The notes under the pieces were generated by a model. It searched no databases, had not been told where the DNA came from, and saw only the letters and a list, made by a program, of their open reading frames with translations. Below are positions 34,763 through 46,237 of a stretch of 64,000 nt of DNA, piece after piece. How positions within the stretch are numbered: position 1 is the first letter of the stretch; each line of letters begins with the position of its first letter. The DNA lies in contig CM071573.1 of the NCBI GenBank assembly GCA_036426205.1, positions 72,514,580 through 72,578,579 on the forward strand, written 5' to 3'. The DNA is from Ascaphus truei (lineage: Eukaryota > Chordata > Amphibia > Anura > Ascaphidae). The position numbers and the translations under genes were made by a program.

Positions 34763-36169
34763 ACTACGGCATGATGTGGTGGCTACATCATGTGGCAGCT
34801 AAAGGATTAAACCGTTATATTTATACACAATAGGTGATGGAGTGATGATAAATACCATCTGACATGACAATATTTATTTGAGCCAAGATTTCTTATTTTT
34901 ATTTAAATCCTACTCTTTAGAATTATGTTAAATCAACTCCAGAGATCCAGAACTTTCACTCTAGAATTCCCAAATCTCTGGGCAAATATAGTATGTTACA
35001 CAGGAGGCTCATAAGATGGTTACCAGAAGACACCCAAGTGCAAAATTCAATTATTTGCTTCTTAACCACCCATCCCATCCCTGGTGTGTCTTATTGTAGT
35101 TATTGTTGCGAGACCGTTATTGGAAGTGGTAAAAAGCAGAACACGGAGGATGCACTGCAGTTATTCTGCTCAATGTGTTTGTATTATATATACAGTAGTT
35201 GTCCCTACAGAACTTGGAGAACAATCTCTATAGAGCCCTCTAGTGCTTTAACATAGAAATATTTTTCCTTCTGTCAATCATGGCTTCACTCTTCTATGTA
35301 ATGATTTTTTCCTGTGTAGTTTTGAGAGAGAGAGGGGAAAAAAACCCCCCGCTGTGTGATTATGCTCAGTCCTTTCTGTGTAATCAAACGACTCGCTGAA
35401 TCTGGAGTTTGTTAGATATGGTTATTATAATATTTTTTATATTCGGTTTAAAAACAAATCTTTTTTTTTTTTAGTTGTATTTATTGCTTATTTGAAGAAA
35501 AATGAAAATGGGGAAAAATAGGCAGTATAATGACTTTTTTTTATTGGAACAGCAATAGTTTACAGTGTACAAACTTTGCAACCTCTTCAGGTATGTTTTG
35601 TGTGAAATGTGACACAGGAGGAACAAGAGAAGACTTCTATTGTAACGTAATTAAACTACCTACAGACAAACTGAAGTTAGGCTAAGGCCCCGCTGCATGC
35701 GCCGTGCCCCCGCACTGCGTCTAGGTGGTGTGTGTACTGCACTTCACCGTGATCTGCGGTCTTTAGGGAGCATTTTTTAGGGGCGGGTGTGGCCATGACG
35801 GGGGCGGTGTAATGTGTTTGCTGTAGCGATGACACAAACTGGGAGACTGTAGAGATTGGAGATTAGTGAAGCTCAGGATATGAGGGAGAAGTTTTTTGTA
35901 GGTCGAGTGAGCTGCAAAATGAGTGATTTAAATATCAAATGCCATGTATACTCACCCTCATTAATATCACACACACACTTTCCCAAACTCGGGAGCAGCA
36001 GAGTGGAAAGGGGGCGGAGGCAGAGGATAGGGTCCTGCTGATTGGCTCCCTGCCACACCACGTGACGCGTCGCCTCATGGGAACACAATCCTGTCGCATC
36101 CCCTGCTGGCTGATGAGTCACAGCGCGCATTGAGCCTTGCAGTGAGGAGGGACTGGGGCTGACTCAGGA
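34763..36169. other. Intergenic, with a GC-rich segment near 35690-35830
   Basis: The GC-rich part (CCCCGCTGCATGCGCCGTGCC, GGGGCGGGTGTGGCC) resembles the interior of a frog MITE, but its ends were not found. 35990-36169 is also CpG-rich and runs into the duplicated segment. Confidence 0.4.
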
Positions 36170-37690
36170 GGAAGTCAGGAGCAGGTGAGTGGCACGCACG
36201 CGGCCGCACGCACCGTCTGATGCAGCAGGACCTCAGCCTTAGGATGAACAGGAATAGAGAAGCCTGAAACATCCACAAATATACATACACAGTAATGTGG
36301 GAAACGTCACAGGAGGAATCCGTGACAATTCCTATTGTAATGTAATCACAATACACACAACCGGGAGCCAGGATGGTCAGGAATGAAGAAGATGAAAGCA
36401 TTGATCTACACACGTACAGTATATGTACACATGGACACGTACAGTATATGTACACATGGACACGTACGGTATATGTACACATGGACACGTACAGTATATG
36501 TACACATACACTGAAAAACACCAATACAAAGAAATGGGTAACAAAAAAATGTATTTCTCTAGTGTCAGGAAGTCTAAATTCCCAATGAGTCCATTATTTT
36601 TTAAAGAGATGAAATGGGTTTACAGCTGCATAAAGTTCCTTGAAACAAAAAGACAATGCCATGGCATCCACCCCTAACAATGCAAAACTCATCCTCTTTG
36701 TTCTAACCCACAACAATCTTACTTTCAATGGTAAACATTATGTTCATGGGCACCAACATAGCCCCTGAGTGCCTACCACTTGATGGCATACAGGCAAGAA
36801 GAATTCATGAAATAATGCAGTACCAAGCTGTTGTTGTGTCACAGGTACATTGACAATATCTTCCTAATTAGGACAGAAGGCATAAGTGCTCTTAAAGAAT
36901 TATGCGTGGAACTAAAGAATCTGCCACCCATCCATCAAACGTTCTCTTGAATACTCAAACACCAGCAAACAGTTTCTACACACAAGTCACTATCAAAGAT
37001 GAAACACTAAACAAACCTACAGACCACCATAGAATTCTCCATAGATCCAGTAACCACCCAAGACACAGTAAAAAAAAATCTGCTGTATACAGTCAGACTC
37101 TTTGATACCACGGGTTGTAATCTCATACAAATGTTATTAATGGACACTTAGGAAACCATTAATCGCACAAGGACCTTCCCCCAGAGAGATTGACAGGACT
37201 GGAACACACAGCAAGAATTCCAAGGCACAAACTATTGCAGCAACCTATAATCCAGCCTGATAACCTGTTAAAGACATTAAAGAGCGTTTGGAGGATGAGA
37301 CCTTGAAGGAAATATTCCCTACGCCGCCAATACAGTCATTGTAATAACCCCCAACCGATCTTATTTGACCATTAGGAAAACACTCCCCTTTGTACAAAAT
37401 GTCAGACTACCACAAGTGACAAAACCTTGCAGAAAAACAAGATGCCAAACATGTACAAACATATCCATAGAAGACTCCATCTGTACACCTCTAAAACAAG
37501 CCATTTTAAAATTCAAGGGACTTTTACACGCCTCTCTCAGAATGCGGTGTACTATATCTGATGCAAAAAACTGCCCTGATGTTGGATATGTGGGAGAAAC
37601 CAAGAAACACTATGAAACCAGAAGAACATGCATAGACACAATCAAAAACAAAGATATGAACAGATCAAAAATATGTCACATTCCACAACC
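36170..37690 (+). mobile_element. Decayed Penelope-like element, tandem copy 1
   Basis: Translating across frames gives Penelope-type reverse transcriptase pieces: LTHNNLTFNGKHYV, then YIDNIFLIRTEG followed by LKEF at about 36850-36900 (the catalytic YIDD has become YIDN), and at 37365-37690 the C-terminal part with PCRKTRCQTC and GYVGETKKHYETR, which resembles the second half of a GIY-YIG endonuclease. The frame breaks every 50-150 nt. Upstream lies CpG-rich sequence and a 25-bp tandem repeat. The same segment follows again from about 37.8 kb. Confidence 0.7.
36411..36511 (+). repeat. Tandem repeat, about 4 x 25 bp
   Basis: Unit CACGTACAGTATATGTACACATGGA, nearly palindromic in GTACAGTATATGTAC. 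The matching array in the second copy (38030-38130) has indels in most units. Such arrays close to Penelope-like ends may be part of the element. Confidence 0.85.
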
Positions 37691-37800
37691 TAATCATTCA
37701 CCTGTCTGTCTCTCCCCCTCCCTCTCCCTCTCTCTCCCTCTCCCCACTCCCTCCCCCCTCCCCTCCCTCTCTCCCCCCCCCCCGAAAAGGAGTCAGAGCA
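37690..37800 (+). repeat. CT-rich tract between the tandem copies
   Basis: (TCTCCC)n-type polypyrimidine run of about 80 bp ending in a 12-bp C run. It sits exactly at the junction between the two duplicated segments. Confidence 0.8.
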
Positions 37801-39250
37801 GGGGAGTGGCACGCACGCGGCCGCGCATGCCGTCTGATGCAGCAGGACCTCAGCCTTAGGATGAACAGGAATAGTAGAAGCTTGACACATCCACAAAGAT
37901 ATACTACACAGTAATGTGGGAAACGTCACAGGAGGAATCCCGTGACAATTCCCTATGTAATGTAATCACCATACACACAACCGGGAGCCAGGATGTCAGG
38001 GAATGAAGAAGATGAAAGCATTGACTACACACGTACCAGTATATGTAACATGGACACGTACAGTATAGTACACCTGGAACACGTACGGTATAATTGACAC
38101 ATGGACACGTACAGTATATGTGACACATACACCGAAAAACCCCAATACAAAGAATGGGTAACAAAAAAATGTATTTCCTCTAGTGTCAGAGAAGTCTAAA
38201 TTCCCCAAATGAGTCCATTATTTTTTAAAGAGATGAAATGGGTTGTACAGCCTGCATTAAGGTTCCTTGAACAAAAGACAAATGCCATGGCATTCCACCC
38301 TAACAATGCAAAACTCATCCCTTTGTTCTATAACCCACAAACAATCTTACGTTTCAATGGTAAACATTATGTCATGGGCAACCAACTAATCCCTGAGTGC
38401 CTAGCCACTGATGGCTACAGGCAAGAAGCCAATTCACTGAAATAATGCAGTAACCAGGCGTTGTGGTATCAGTCCGTACATTGACAATATCTTCCTAATT
38501 AGGACAGAAGGCATAACGTGCTCTTAAGAATATGCGTGGTGGCAACTAAAGGAATCGTTTTTCTGCCCACCCATATCAACACGTTCCCTTGATACTCAAA
38601 CACCACAAACGTTTCTACACACAATCACTATCAAGATTGAAAACACTAAACAAACTAACAGACACAGCATAGAATTCTCCATAATATCCAGTACCACCAA
38701 GACACGTAAAAAAAAATCTGCTGATACAGTCAGGATCTCTTTTGATACACGGGTTGTAATCCCCCATAACAAAGTTATTACGGACACTTAGGAACAACAT
38801 TAATCGCACAAAGGACCTTCCCCCAGAGAGATTGAAACAGGACTGGAAACAACCCCGCACAGCAAGAATCCAAGGCACCAAACTATTGCAGCAACTAAAT
38901 CCCAGCCTTATAACTGTTAAAGACGTTAAAGAGCGTGTTGGAGGATGAGACCTTGAAGAAAATATTCGCCTACGCCGCCATACAAGTCCATTTGTAAAAC
39001 CCCAAACCGATCTTATTTGACCATTTAGGAAAACACTCCCCTTTGTAAAAATGTCAACTACACCCGTGATCAAAACCTTGCAGAAAAACAAGATGCCAAA
39101 CATGTACAAACCATATCCATAGAAGACCTCCATCTGTACACCTCTAAAACAAGCCATTTTAAAATTCAACGGGACTTTTACAAACAACGCCTGCTCCTCA
39201 GAAGCGGTGTATTTGACTATATCTCTGATGCAAAAAAACTGCCCCGGCAG
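37800..39250 (+). mobile_element. Decayed Penelope-like element, tandem copy 2 (indel-rich)
   Basis: Matches 36180-37570 in order: GAGTGGCACGCACGCGGCCGC, the 25-bp array, the segment giving KEMKW and LTF-GKHYV, the YIDNIF codons and the region up to GATGCAAAAAA-CTGCCC. The two copies differ chiefly by insertion or loss of single bases, often at homopolymers, not by substitutions. The endonuclease end (GYVGET) is missing because homology stops at about 39245. Confidence 0.75.
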
Positions 39251-40200
39251 CCGTGGTAGACTGGTGTGGGGAGATGGGGGCCAGGGTAGTATACCCTCCG
39301 TCAACAAATATTTAAGCAATTGACTAACAGGTAGGAGTCACCAACGAGTGAGTGTAGAACAAGAAGAAAAGGATCAGGGAGTAGACAAAAGCTTGAAAAA
39401 GACAAAAAGGAGTAGGAACATGTGGAGTTGAACTAATGTATTACGAAGGGCACAGGCCCAGCAACAGCTCCCCCTTTTTTCTCAAGATTAGACCGACCGT
39501 GAAAAGCCGCGGATCCGCTTGGGCCCGATTGATGACAACCAAAGAAGTGCTTTGCACCTCCTCTCCAGAGCCCGAAGATGAAAGATGCTGAAAAAAAGTA
39601 AAGGAAAACAAAAAGACAGGACGAGAAGCGAACAAACCAGATCGAGGTAGCAACAAAAAGAGCGCAAAGCGGATGCTACTAAAAAAGGATCTAGCGGTAG
39701 ACACGCCAGAAACAACAAAAAGTACACCATAGAGAACACAAAAAAAAGCAAACATGGATGGAGCACCAGAGGGACGAAACACCCCATATAACAACGCCCG
39801 CGCGCCCAACATTAGAATTAAGACAGGAATTAACAGTAAAGTATGTGAGAGACCCCCGCACCCGAACCGGCGGACACCCACGCCCGAGAGCCAACAAGAA
39901 AGCGCCGCCCAAACGCACGAAGCGCGCCCCCCCCAACCGCCAGAACGAAGAGCGACTCCCCGACCTTCAGCGAGAGCGCCAACAACACCCGCATAGGGAG
40001 AAAAAAACAACACGCAAACCAAAAAAGAACGAAAGAAGAACTGAAAAAAGACCCGAGCGAATACCCACAAACCAGCATCAGAGCAAGACCCACATCTTTT
40101 CCCTCGCTGAAACAAACCTTCTCCCCACCTCCCTGTCTCCTCCACCCCGCCCTCCCTCTCTCCCCCCCACCTCCTTGATTCAGAGACGCCGCCAAGTTGA
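39250..40200. other. T-poor, CpG-rich block of unknown nature
   Basis: Across about 39600-40080 T makes up only about 6 per cent of the plus strand, with A and C dominating and CpG frequent (CGCCCGCGCGCCCAAC, AAGCGCGCCCC), unlike any other part of the window. It allows a 297-codon minus-strand ORF and a 152-codon plus-strand ORF, but neither has a recognisable domain, and the former starts inside the foldback repeat. It directly follows the indel-rich duplicate. I do not recognise it. Confidence 0.6.
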
Positions 40201-40216
40201 AATTTCTGCAGTTTAG

Positions 40217-40314
40217 TTGACTGAGCCACTGATTGAGCCACCTGTGCTGAAGCAGGGATATCTTGAAATGCTGACCTGTTGGTGTCCCTTGAGGACTGGA
40301 GTTGGCCACTCCTG
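40217..40314. repeat. Foldback MITE, copy 6 of 7, right half only
   Basis: Contains GAGCCACTGATTGAGCCACC, CTGAAGCAGGGATATC and CTTGAGGACTGGAGTTGGCC. The left arm is missing, cut off where the T-poor block ends. Confidence 0.8.
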
Positions 40315-41126
40315 GTTGAAATTGTTGCATACATTCACATTGCTTTTCTTTTGGGGGGGATAAAATCTCTTAAGTAATTTAATTAGTCATCATAAAAACT
40401 GACCTTGTGCTAGAAATCCTGCATGTTATCAACTGTAGACGTCAAAACTCCTGGTGTATGTACAGTATAGAGAAAGGAAAGAAAACCTATGCATTTCTAT
40501 GCACTGTATTTTTACATTTCTGTTTTATGTAGGAGCTTATTCTATATCCACCGAAGCAGATCGGCATTTCGACCTAATTGGCAACTTTGGCGGTTACAGC
40601 AAACGATCTCCTTATTGTCAAGAAAGCATGTCAACCTTCATTGTTGCAGTAACTCATGCTTTCACACAGCTTCCTGCTTTCCTGGTACAGCTATTGCAGT
40701 GCAACAGAGTGTGCAAGCATGTAAAAAAAACTAGGAAATAGAATTGGAATATACTGTATGCCAACAGTTCCGAACAGAGGCTTCAGATGAACATGTTAAG
40801 TAGCTTCTTTGTGCTGAAGCACTGGGACCTTTCTGATTTGTTCCTGTGACCTGCTTATTAGATGAAATGTACAAAAGCATTAAGCAGCTAATATGTATTC
40901 TCAGCCTCTGAATGACTAAGCATAATACAGCTTTTCTAACGGAACCATCTCTAAGGTTGAACATAACAAAGTACTGAAAAGGTAATCATTATGATTAAAA
41001 TAAAAAAGCACCTTAATGTTACAGTGGAATGCAGTCATGTATGAAACAGCAGCTCAGAAGGATGAATCGTCTTTGATCGCTTTTAATATTTTTAAAATGT
41101 GTTTTATTTTATACCGGAGAATTAAA

Positions 41127-41166
<40 letters not shown>

Positions 41167-42714
41167 TTCCCAAGTTGTGCTCCCGCACTCTGAGACAAGG
41201 GATTATTCACGTTTAAATCTAGTTTTACCCTCCCTGGCTTCCTAGGGAAGTTACATCTCTGTTGTGTGTCTATGGTACTCTGGATTGTTTGCCTTGACTC
41301 ATGGGTGCTGGCATTCGGGCGGCTGGGCGATTAGGTAGCAAGGTTGTGAAATAATAGGCGCCAGAAACATTTATAGTATACAACTGTAATTTATTTGTGT
41401 CCCCAGCTCAGGGACAGCTCAGACATATCTTGACGCATTCAAAGACACACATGAATACTCCTCTTCCATCAGTGCCCACTCTCAGCACTGGATTGGAGGT
41501 ACTCTGACTTAGTTGCTTAGGACTTGGGACCTAGCCTCTCTTGCCTTTCTGGAACCTTTTAAGTAGCGATCCAACTTAAGTAAGGGGCTCCTTACTTTAG
41601 GGGTACTGTCCCTATCTACAACATAATAAACAGGGGGCTAGTCTATGCTATTATTTACTAACATTGCTTATATACACTCCCGAGGCTCCGCTCCTCTCGA
41701 CCTCCAGGAACCTAACCTTCCAGAACAGTTTCTCCTCAAATTCCCCACCATGATGTATGGATTCCCATAGCAACCAGGGTGGGGCCCAGCATACACTAGT
41801 ATTGCTAGTAAACCTTTAAGAGGGGGGTTACACTAGTTTGTGAACTTCCAATCAAGCTTTGTGTAAAAGGGCTGCATTATTGTGTATTCCTGTCCTTGTT
41901 ACATTCAAGCATCTAAGCCCAGCCTGTATAGATCCAACTCCCTGACGTGGAGTGCCTGTTCTCACTTACTGTTATATATACTGTATAAGTCTAGAAATAG
42001 GGCGCTCACCAAAATAATCAGTAACAAAAACTGGGTGCATACCGTCCATAGGAATAAATAATCAAAAAAAGGGACAGGCACACCCATGCACAAAAGTTGA
42101 TGTTTAATTATGCAACTTTTTTTTGCATTGATGTGCCTGCCCATTTTTTAAAACTCTTTATGCGTGTGTATATATTAAAAAAAACAGGCCCGTCAAATGG
42201 TACAATAAATGTGTCTTTACTAACTCAACGTTGTGGCTTCCCCAATTGAGTTAGTAACCATTTGGTGTCCCTGCTTTTTTTTATCCTTATACATACAGTA
42301 GTACAGTTTAGTATGTTTAGCACCCGCTCCAATCTTTTGTATTACTGTTATTGTGTGCCCTGATGCATATACAGCTGAACCCCGTTATAATGCCGTTTAA
42401 GCATGTTGCTGGTGCTGTCAGTGAAGGATTTAAAGTTAGTGATACTCTGTTTTCTAAAGTTAAAAACCTTGGTGTTTTATGTGATTCACTGACTGTAGTC
42501 CCAATTCTGCACATGTTGATATCTCTTGAAGACATGAGTTGGATACCCCTGGTCTAGTCTGTCTCGGTACTCATTATGCTCTTAGGCATGTTCCTTTATC
42601 CACATCTGCTTCTGTATATCTGAGATGTGGGAAACATATCAAAAGGTTTTACTTCCTTCCACCCAAATTCAATTCCTTGCAAAACATTATGCCTCAAAGT
42701 GCTAATGTCACAAA
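40315..42714. other. Intergenic, unassigned repeat-like sequence
   Basis: A (TA)n run lies at about 41129-41162. 41180-41840 has the look of a moderately GC-rich interspersed repeat (GGGAAGTTACATCTCTG, GTTACACTAGTTTGTG) but I cannot name it. The 95-codon ORF at 40454 has an acceptor-like start (TTTTATGTAG) but no recognisable product. Confidence 0.35.
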
Positions 42715-42975
42715 ATTAGTAATAATAATAAATGTATTTATATATAAATCCAATAGGATTCAAAGCGCTTCACAAATAAAGTATAGTGCACAGTATGCAG
42801 CACATACAGACACTGTATATGCCCCATAGAGTTTACAATCTATGTTTTTGGTGCCTGAGGCACATGGAGACAAGGTCACAAGGAGCTGACACTGGGAATT
42901 GAACCAGGTTCCACCTGATTTAAACTCAATGTTCTTGTTTACAGTCAGTGTCGTTGTTCACTGAGCCGCTCCTAA
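42715..42975 (-). repeat. SINE-like repeat copy
   Basis: TAATAATAATAAATG start, AAAGCGCTTCACAAATAAAG, GAGTTTACAATCTATG, GGTGCCTGAGGCACATGG, reversed B-box-like AATTGAACCAGGTTCC, ACTGAGCCGCTCC. Same family as the 3.4-3.9 kb copies. Confidence 0.65.
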
Positions 42976-45769
42976 TAAGCATTCAGATTCATTATCGCCA
43001 AACAGTGAAATATGGTGTCTTAGTATTAAGCAAATCTAGCAATTTTACAGAATTTCACAAACGAATTGAGCGATTTTGAAATGTAGCCAACTCATGGAAA
43101 TGGCAATGCACTGATTTAATGATCGGCAAATCACTTTCAACCTCTTACAACGTCCGCATTTTTTTGGGAGCGGAAAAAGAGCACATTTTGTCTGGTTCAT
43201 GGCGTTGGGCGAATGTTTTGAACAACTCTAGTTTTGTATTAGATGGTGCACAGAGGCATCAGAGATATGATTAGAGATATAGATTTCAGTTTTCGGTGTT
43301 TATTTTTTTGTGAAATTGGTGTTTATTTGTTTGTTTTTCTGGTGGTTTTATTTTATTAAAGATAATGTAGTAGGCATGCGGGCACTCCAAAAATCAGTTT
43401 ATTAGCACAAAAAGTAGAAAATCACCATAAAAAATCAACATTTTGTTCCAAAGGTAGGACATTTATCAAGGCATGGCAAACATTGTATTTTATTTACAAA
43501 AATCTGCGTTTATCAGTGTTAACGAGAAAAATGGACACATTTGAATTCTGTGTTTATCTGGGCACTTTATTTAGTTTCCTTTCTTCCGTTGGGTTGCGTT
43601 TGTATTTTATCTGTAGCTGGGTCGCTACATAAGGTCTAATTCACTAAGAAATGATTCTTCATTTCCGGTTTTGATCAGTTTTACCAGGAAGTGCAAGATG
43701 ATCAGTCGAAGGTGTTATTTTTTCCGGTTAAAACCTATAACCCCTAATGATAGAGCTTCTCAACATTCATACAGTCAACAGTCAACTTTTGAGTATTCAC
43801 GGTGATGACATTGGCAGCACGCAGTGCAGGTTCATAGAGGATTTAAAAATTCAGAGGATGCAAAGGTTAATAATAAAATGAGCCCAGTGTAATGGAACAG
43901 AAAGAAGAGAATAACACTTTAACTGATGTCTGTGCAGTTCCTCCAATTAAACCCAACAATCTTGATACTGTTTTGGAGCCTATTTTTATTGTTCTGCGGT
44001 ATGCTGTAAGTGGTGTTATCATGACTGGGATTTCCAGCCTAATTCTATCTATATTTCACAGCAGCTAGTAGTGCTCATTCGAATTTCCCCTACATACTAT
44101 GCTGCTATGACATCATTGCACTGCAATGCCTTATATTCACTGATTCTTACGGTATGTCCAAAATAAAGTACATGATATCTAAAACTATGAAGTCTCATTG
44201 TGAAAGGTATGATTTGTTCCCTTACATACCCTGCCAAGCATGAGGCTCAAGTATTCAGTCACTTGCCATTTTATTTCTCCTCATCATAACCCTGTTTGAC
44301 ACTTGCCGTTAATGGCCATTTCAAGAGTGACAGTGAGTCAACCTTTGAGCACTGCAACCATGGAAATGACTTTGCAGTTTCCAGACCCAACTTTTGAAAT
44401 GTTTTTTTTGATACACAAGATGGAATTGTGATCCTCGTTTACTTTAAACACTGTTAAAGGGATTCTTCTGTGCTACTGCTATTTTTTCTTCGATTGAGAA
44501 TGTATTTATTTATTCCAAGTTAATTTAGCTCTAGTGTTGTGGATTCTAATGAATACAATTATCTGGTTCAATGTAATTAGAATAATTTTACCATTTGTCT
44601 AGCAAAACCACGATCAAGCCGACATTTTTTTTCATTGAAGTAGGCTATTTTTCTGTGAAGCTGTGTGATTTTTAGTAGACAAAATGTATTCACAATGATT
44701 AAAACAGCAGTACATATTCCAGTATATACCCTTTGCCAGGGACACTATCTCAAATTTAATGGAAGTATGGTGGGAATTCATGCTTTGGTCAGACTTATGT
44801 CTGTTAGCTTTGCCCTCTGATGAACCTTCCCACTGTCCCCTGCTTAGTGCATCTCGCATGCTGCCTTTAGAATGAGGTCAATCAGACCCAAACTCATCTT
44901 ATTAGTTTAACATTTCTGAGAGCTGTGGCTCAGGGTTTATCAGCATGAGAGCATCGTGCTGGAGGGCATGTTTCTGAACCTGACCATTAACAGCTGGAGT
45001 GTTGATTTTCAGGCGTGCAAGGAAGAGTTACTAATACTGAGCTACTTTTCTTGTATGTGTTAAATGGACACATGTATGCATGCTATTAATATAGAAAGGA
45101 AGACTTCTATGTTTTGAGCCCTCAAACTTGAGCTTCTGCTTAAAATTACACTGCTGGGCTGTATATGAAGATCAGATTAATCCTCTAATTTTTACTCTGT
45201 GTCTAGAATATAATTAGTATGCATATTCCTAGTGAGACTAGCATTGCCAATCGGCATGTACTGCATAGGACAGACTCGTATTTGGCACCTGAGACAAAGC
45301 TAAAGTCCTAGATTTAGTAAGCAGCCTTGTGCAATAAGACAACATTGATTTAAATTGGCTGCAAGGTGTATTCCAGCACCGAAAGGTGTCCTATGGCAGA
45401 ACACTGCTGAGGAAATGTGTCCCAATTCTGCCCAAGAAAAACACTTTGTAACATTGGTTTCTCTGTGGCTATTACTTGAAGTCTCTGGAGATTGAACGGA
45501 GACATTTTTCCTGAGCAAGCATTCACTAAAGATTTTATTTAGTGTGTGTACATAGATATAAAATATATTTCACTTATCAGCTGCAACACAATGGACCATA
45601 TCCAAATTGTAAAATAAGTGATTTCCCGAAGTAATGAATTTAATCTACCGCTCATCTTATAATTCATAGCTTACTAAAAAAAGCATTTTTATTCTATCTA
45701 CACCTCAGCTTTTTTTTAAAATGCATTAAGATATCAAAATGTTGAAGATGCAGAGATTTATATTATAAG
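42976..45769. other. Intergenic; one hairpin-retroposon remnant
   Basis: At 43370-43495 (minus strand) the order CTTGATAAATGTCC, TTTGGAAC, AAAATGTTGATTTTTT resembles the hairpin repeats near 9.2 and 50.2 kb, more degraded. 44280-44900 lacks repeats and includes several TAATT-type sites, but nothing demonstrable. Confidence 0.4.
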
Positions 45770-46010
45770 GAACATTTACGAGAATACCTCATCAACCATT
45801 AGACTACATACATATACAGGCAAGATAAGAAAGGGTGCGCAACAGGGAGACACAATGTCACCAAAGCTTTTGACAGCAATATTTGTTCAATTGGGAAGAA
45901 AAAGGAATACAAATTAACTGTGAATACTTGCGTCACCTACGATTTGCTGACAAAATGTTTATTTTGGCCACAAGTCCAGCATCAAATTAGAGAACTCGCC
46001 AAAGCAAGTA
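45770..46010 (+). mobile_element. RTE-like LINE reverse-transcriptase fragment
   Basis: Reading across frames gives GKIRKGAQQGDTMSPKLLTA and EYLRHLRFADKMFI-like peptides. These are the RQGD-SPKLF and HLRFADD motifs of RTE/BovB-type reverse transcriptases, with the second catalytic Asp lost. Frameshifts interrupt it. Confidence 0.7.
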
Positions 46011-46019
46011 AGAAGGTAT

Positions 46020-46135
46020 ACAGGCGGTCCTCTGTTATCTGCCGGAATCCGTCCCGCAAATCGTCATCCGATAGCGGATCGTGGGATTGCGGATCTAATG
46101 TTAATCAGCGGCGTTGAGCAGCAAATAATCCGTTC
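46020..46135. repeat. CpG-containing repeat fragment
   Basis: ACAGGCGGTCCTCTGTTATC with CGGATCGTGGGATTGCGGATC looks like the start of a DNA-transposon-derived repeat inserted between the RTE and Penelope-like fragments. The other end is not visible. Confidence 0.35.
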
Positions 46136-46237
46136 GGATAATGCCTTAAGCGAAATGCATTATCTTGCATTGGATAAGCCAGTTTCAATAGATTTGATTG
46201 GGTTAAAGACACACATCTCTTTGCCTGCAAATTACTC

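Noticed and set aside
36105..36130. Hammerhead core CTGATGAG near 36111
   Set aside because: CTGATGA is followed by GTCACAGCGC without a closing stem or a GAAA strand at the right distance.
36411..36511. CRISPR-like array
   Set aside because: The 25-bp units are contiguous with no spacers; this is an ordinary tandem repeat in a vertebrate genome.
39441..40334. 297-codon minus-strand ORF and 152-codon plus-strand ORF
   Set aside because: Openness follows from the T-poor composition; the first begins inside a foldback MITE and neither has a recognisable motif.
40454..40741. Possible exon after TTTTATGTAG at 40532
   Set aside because: The acceptor is weak, no donor closes it, and the peptide resembles nothing that I know.
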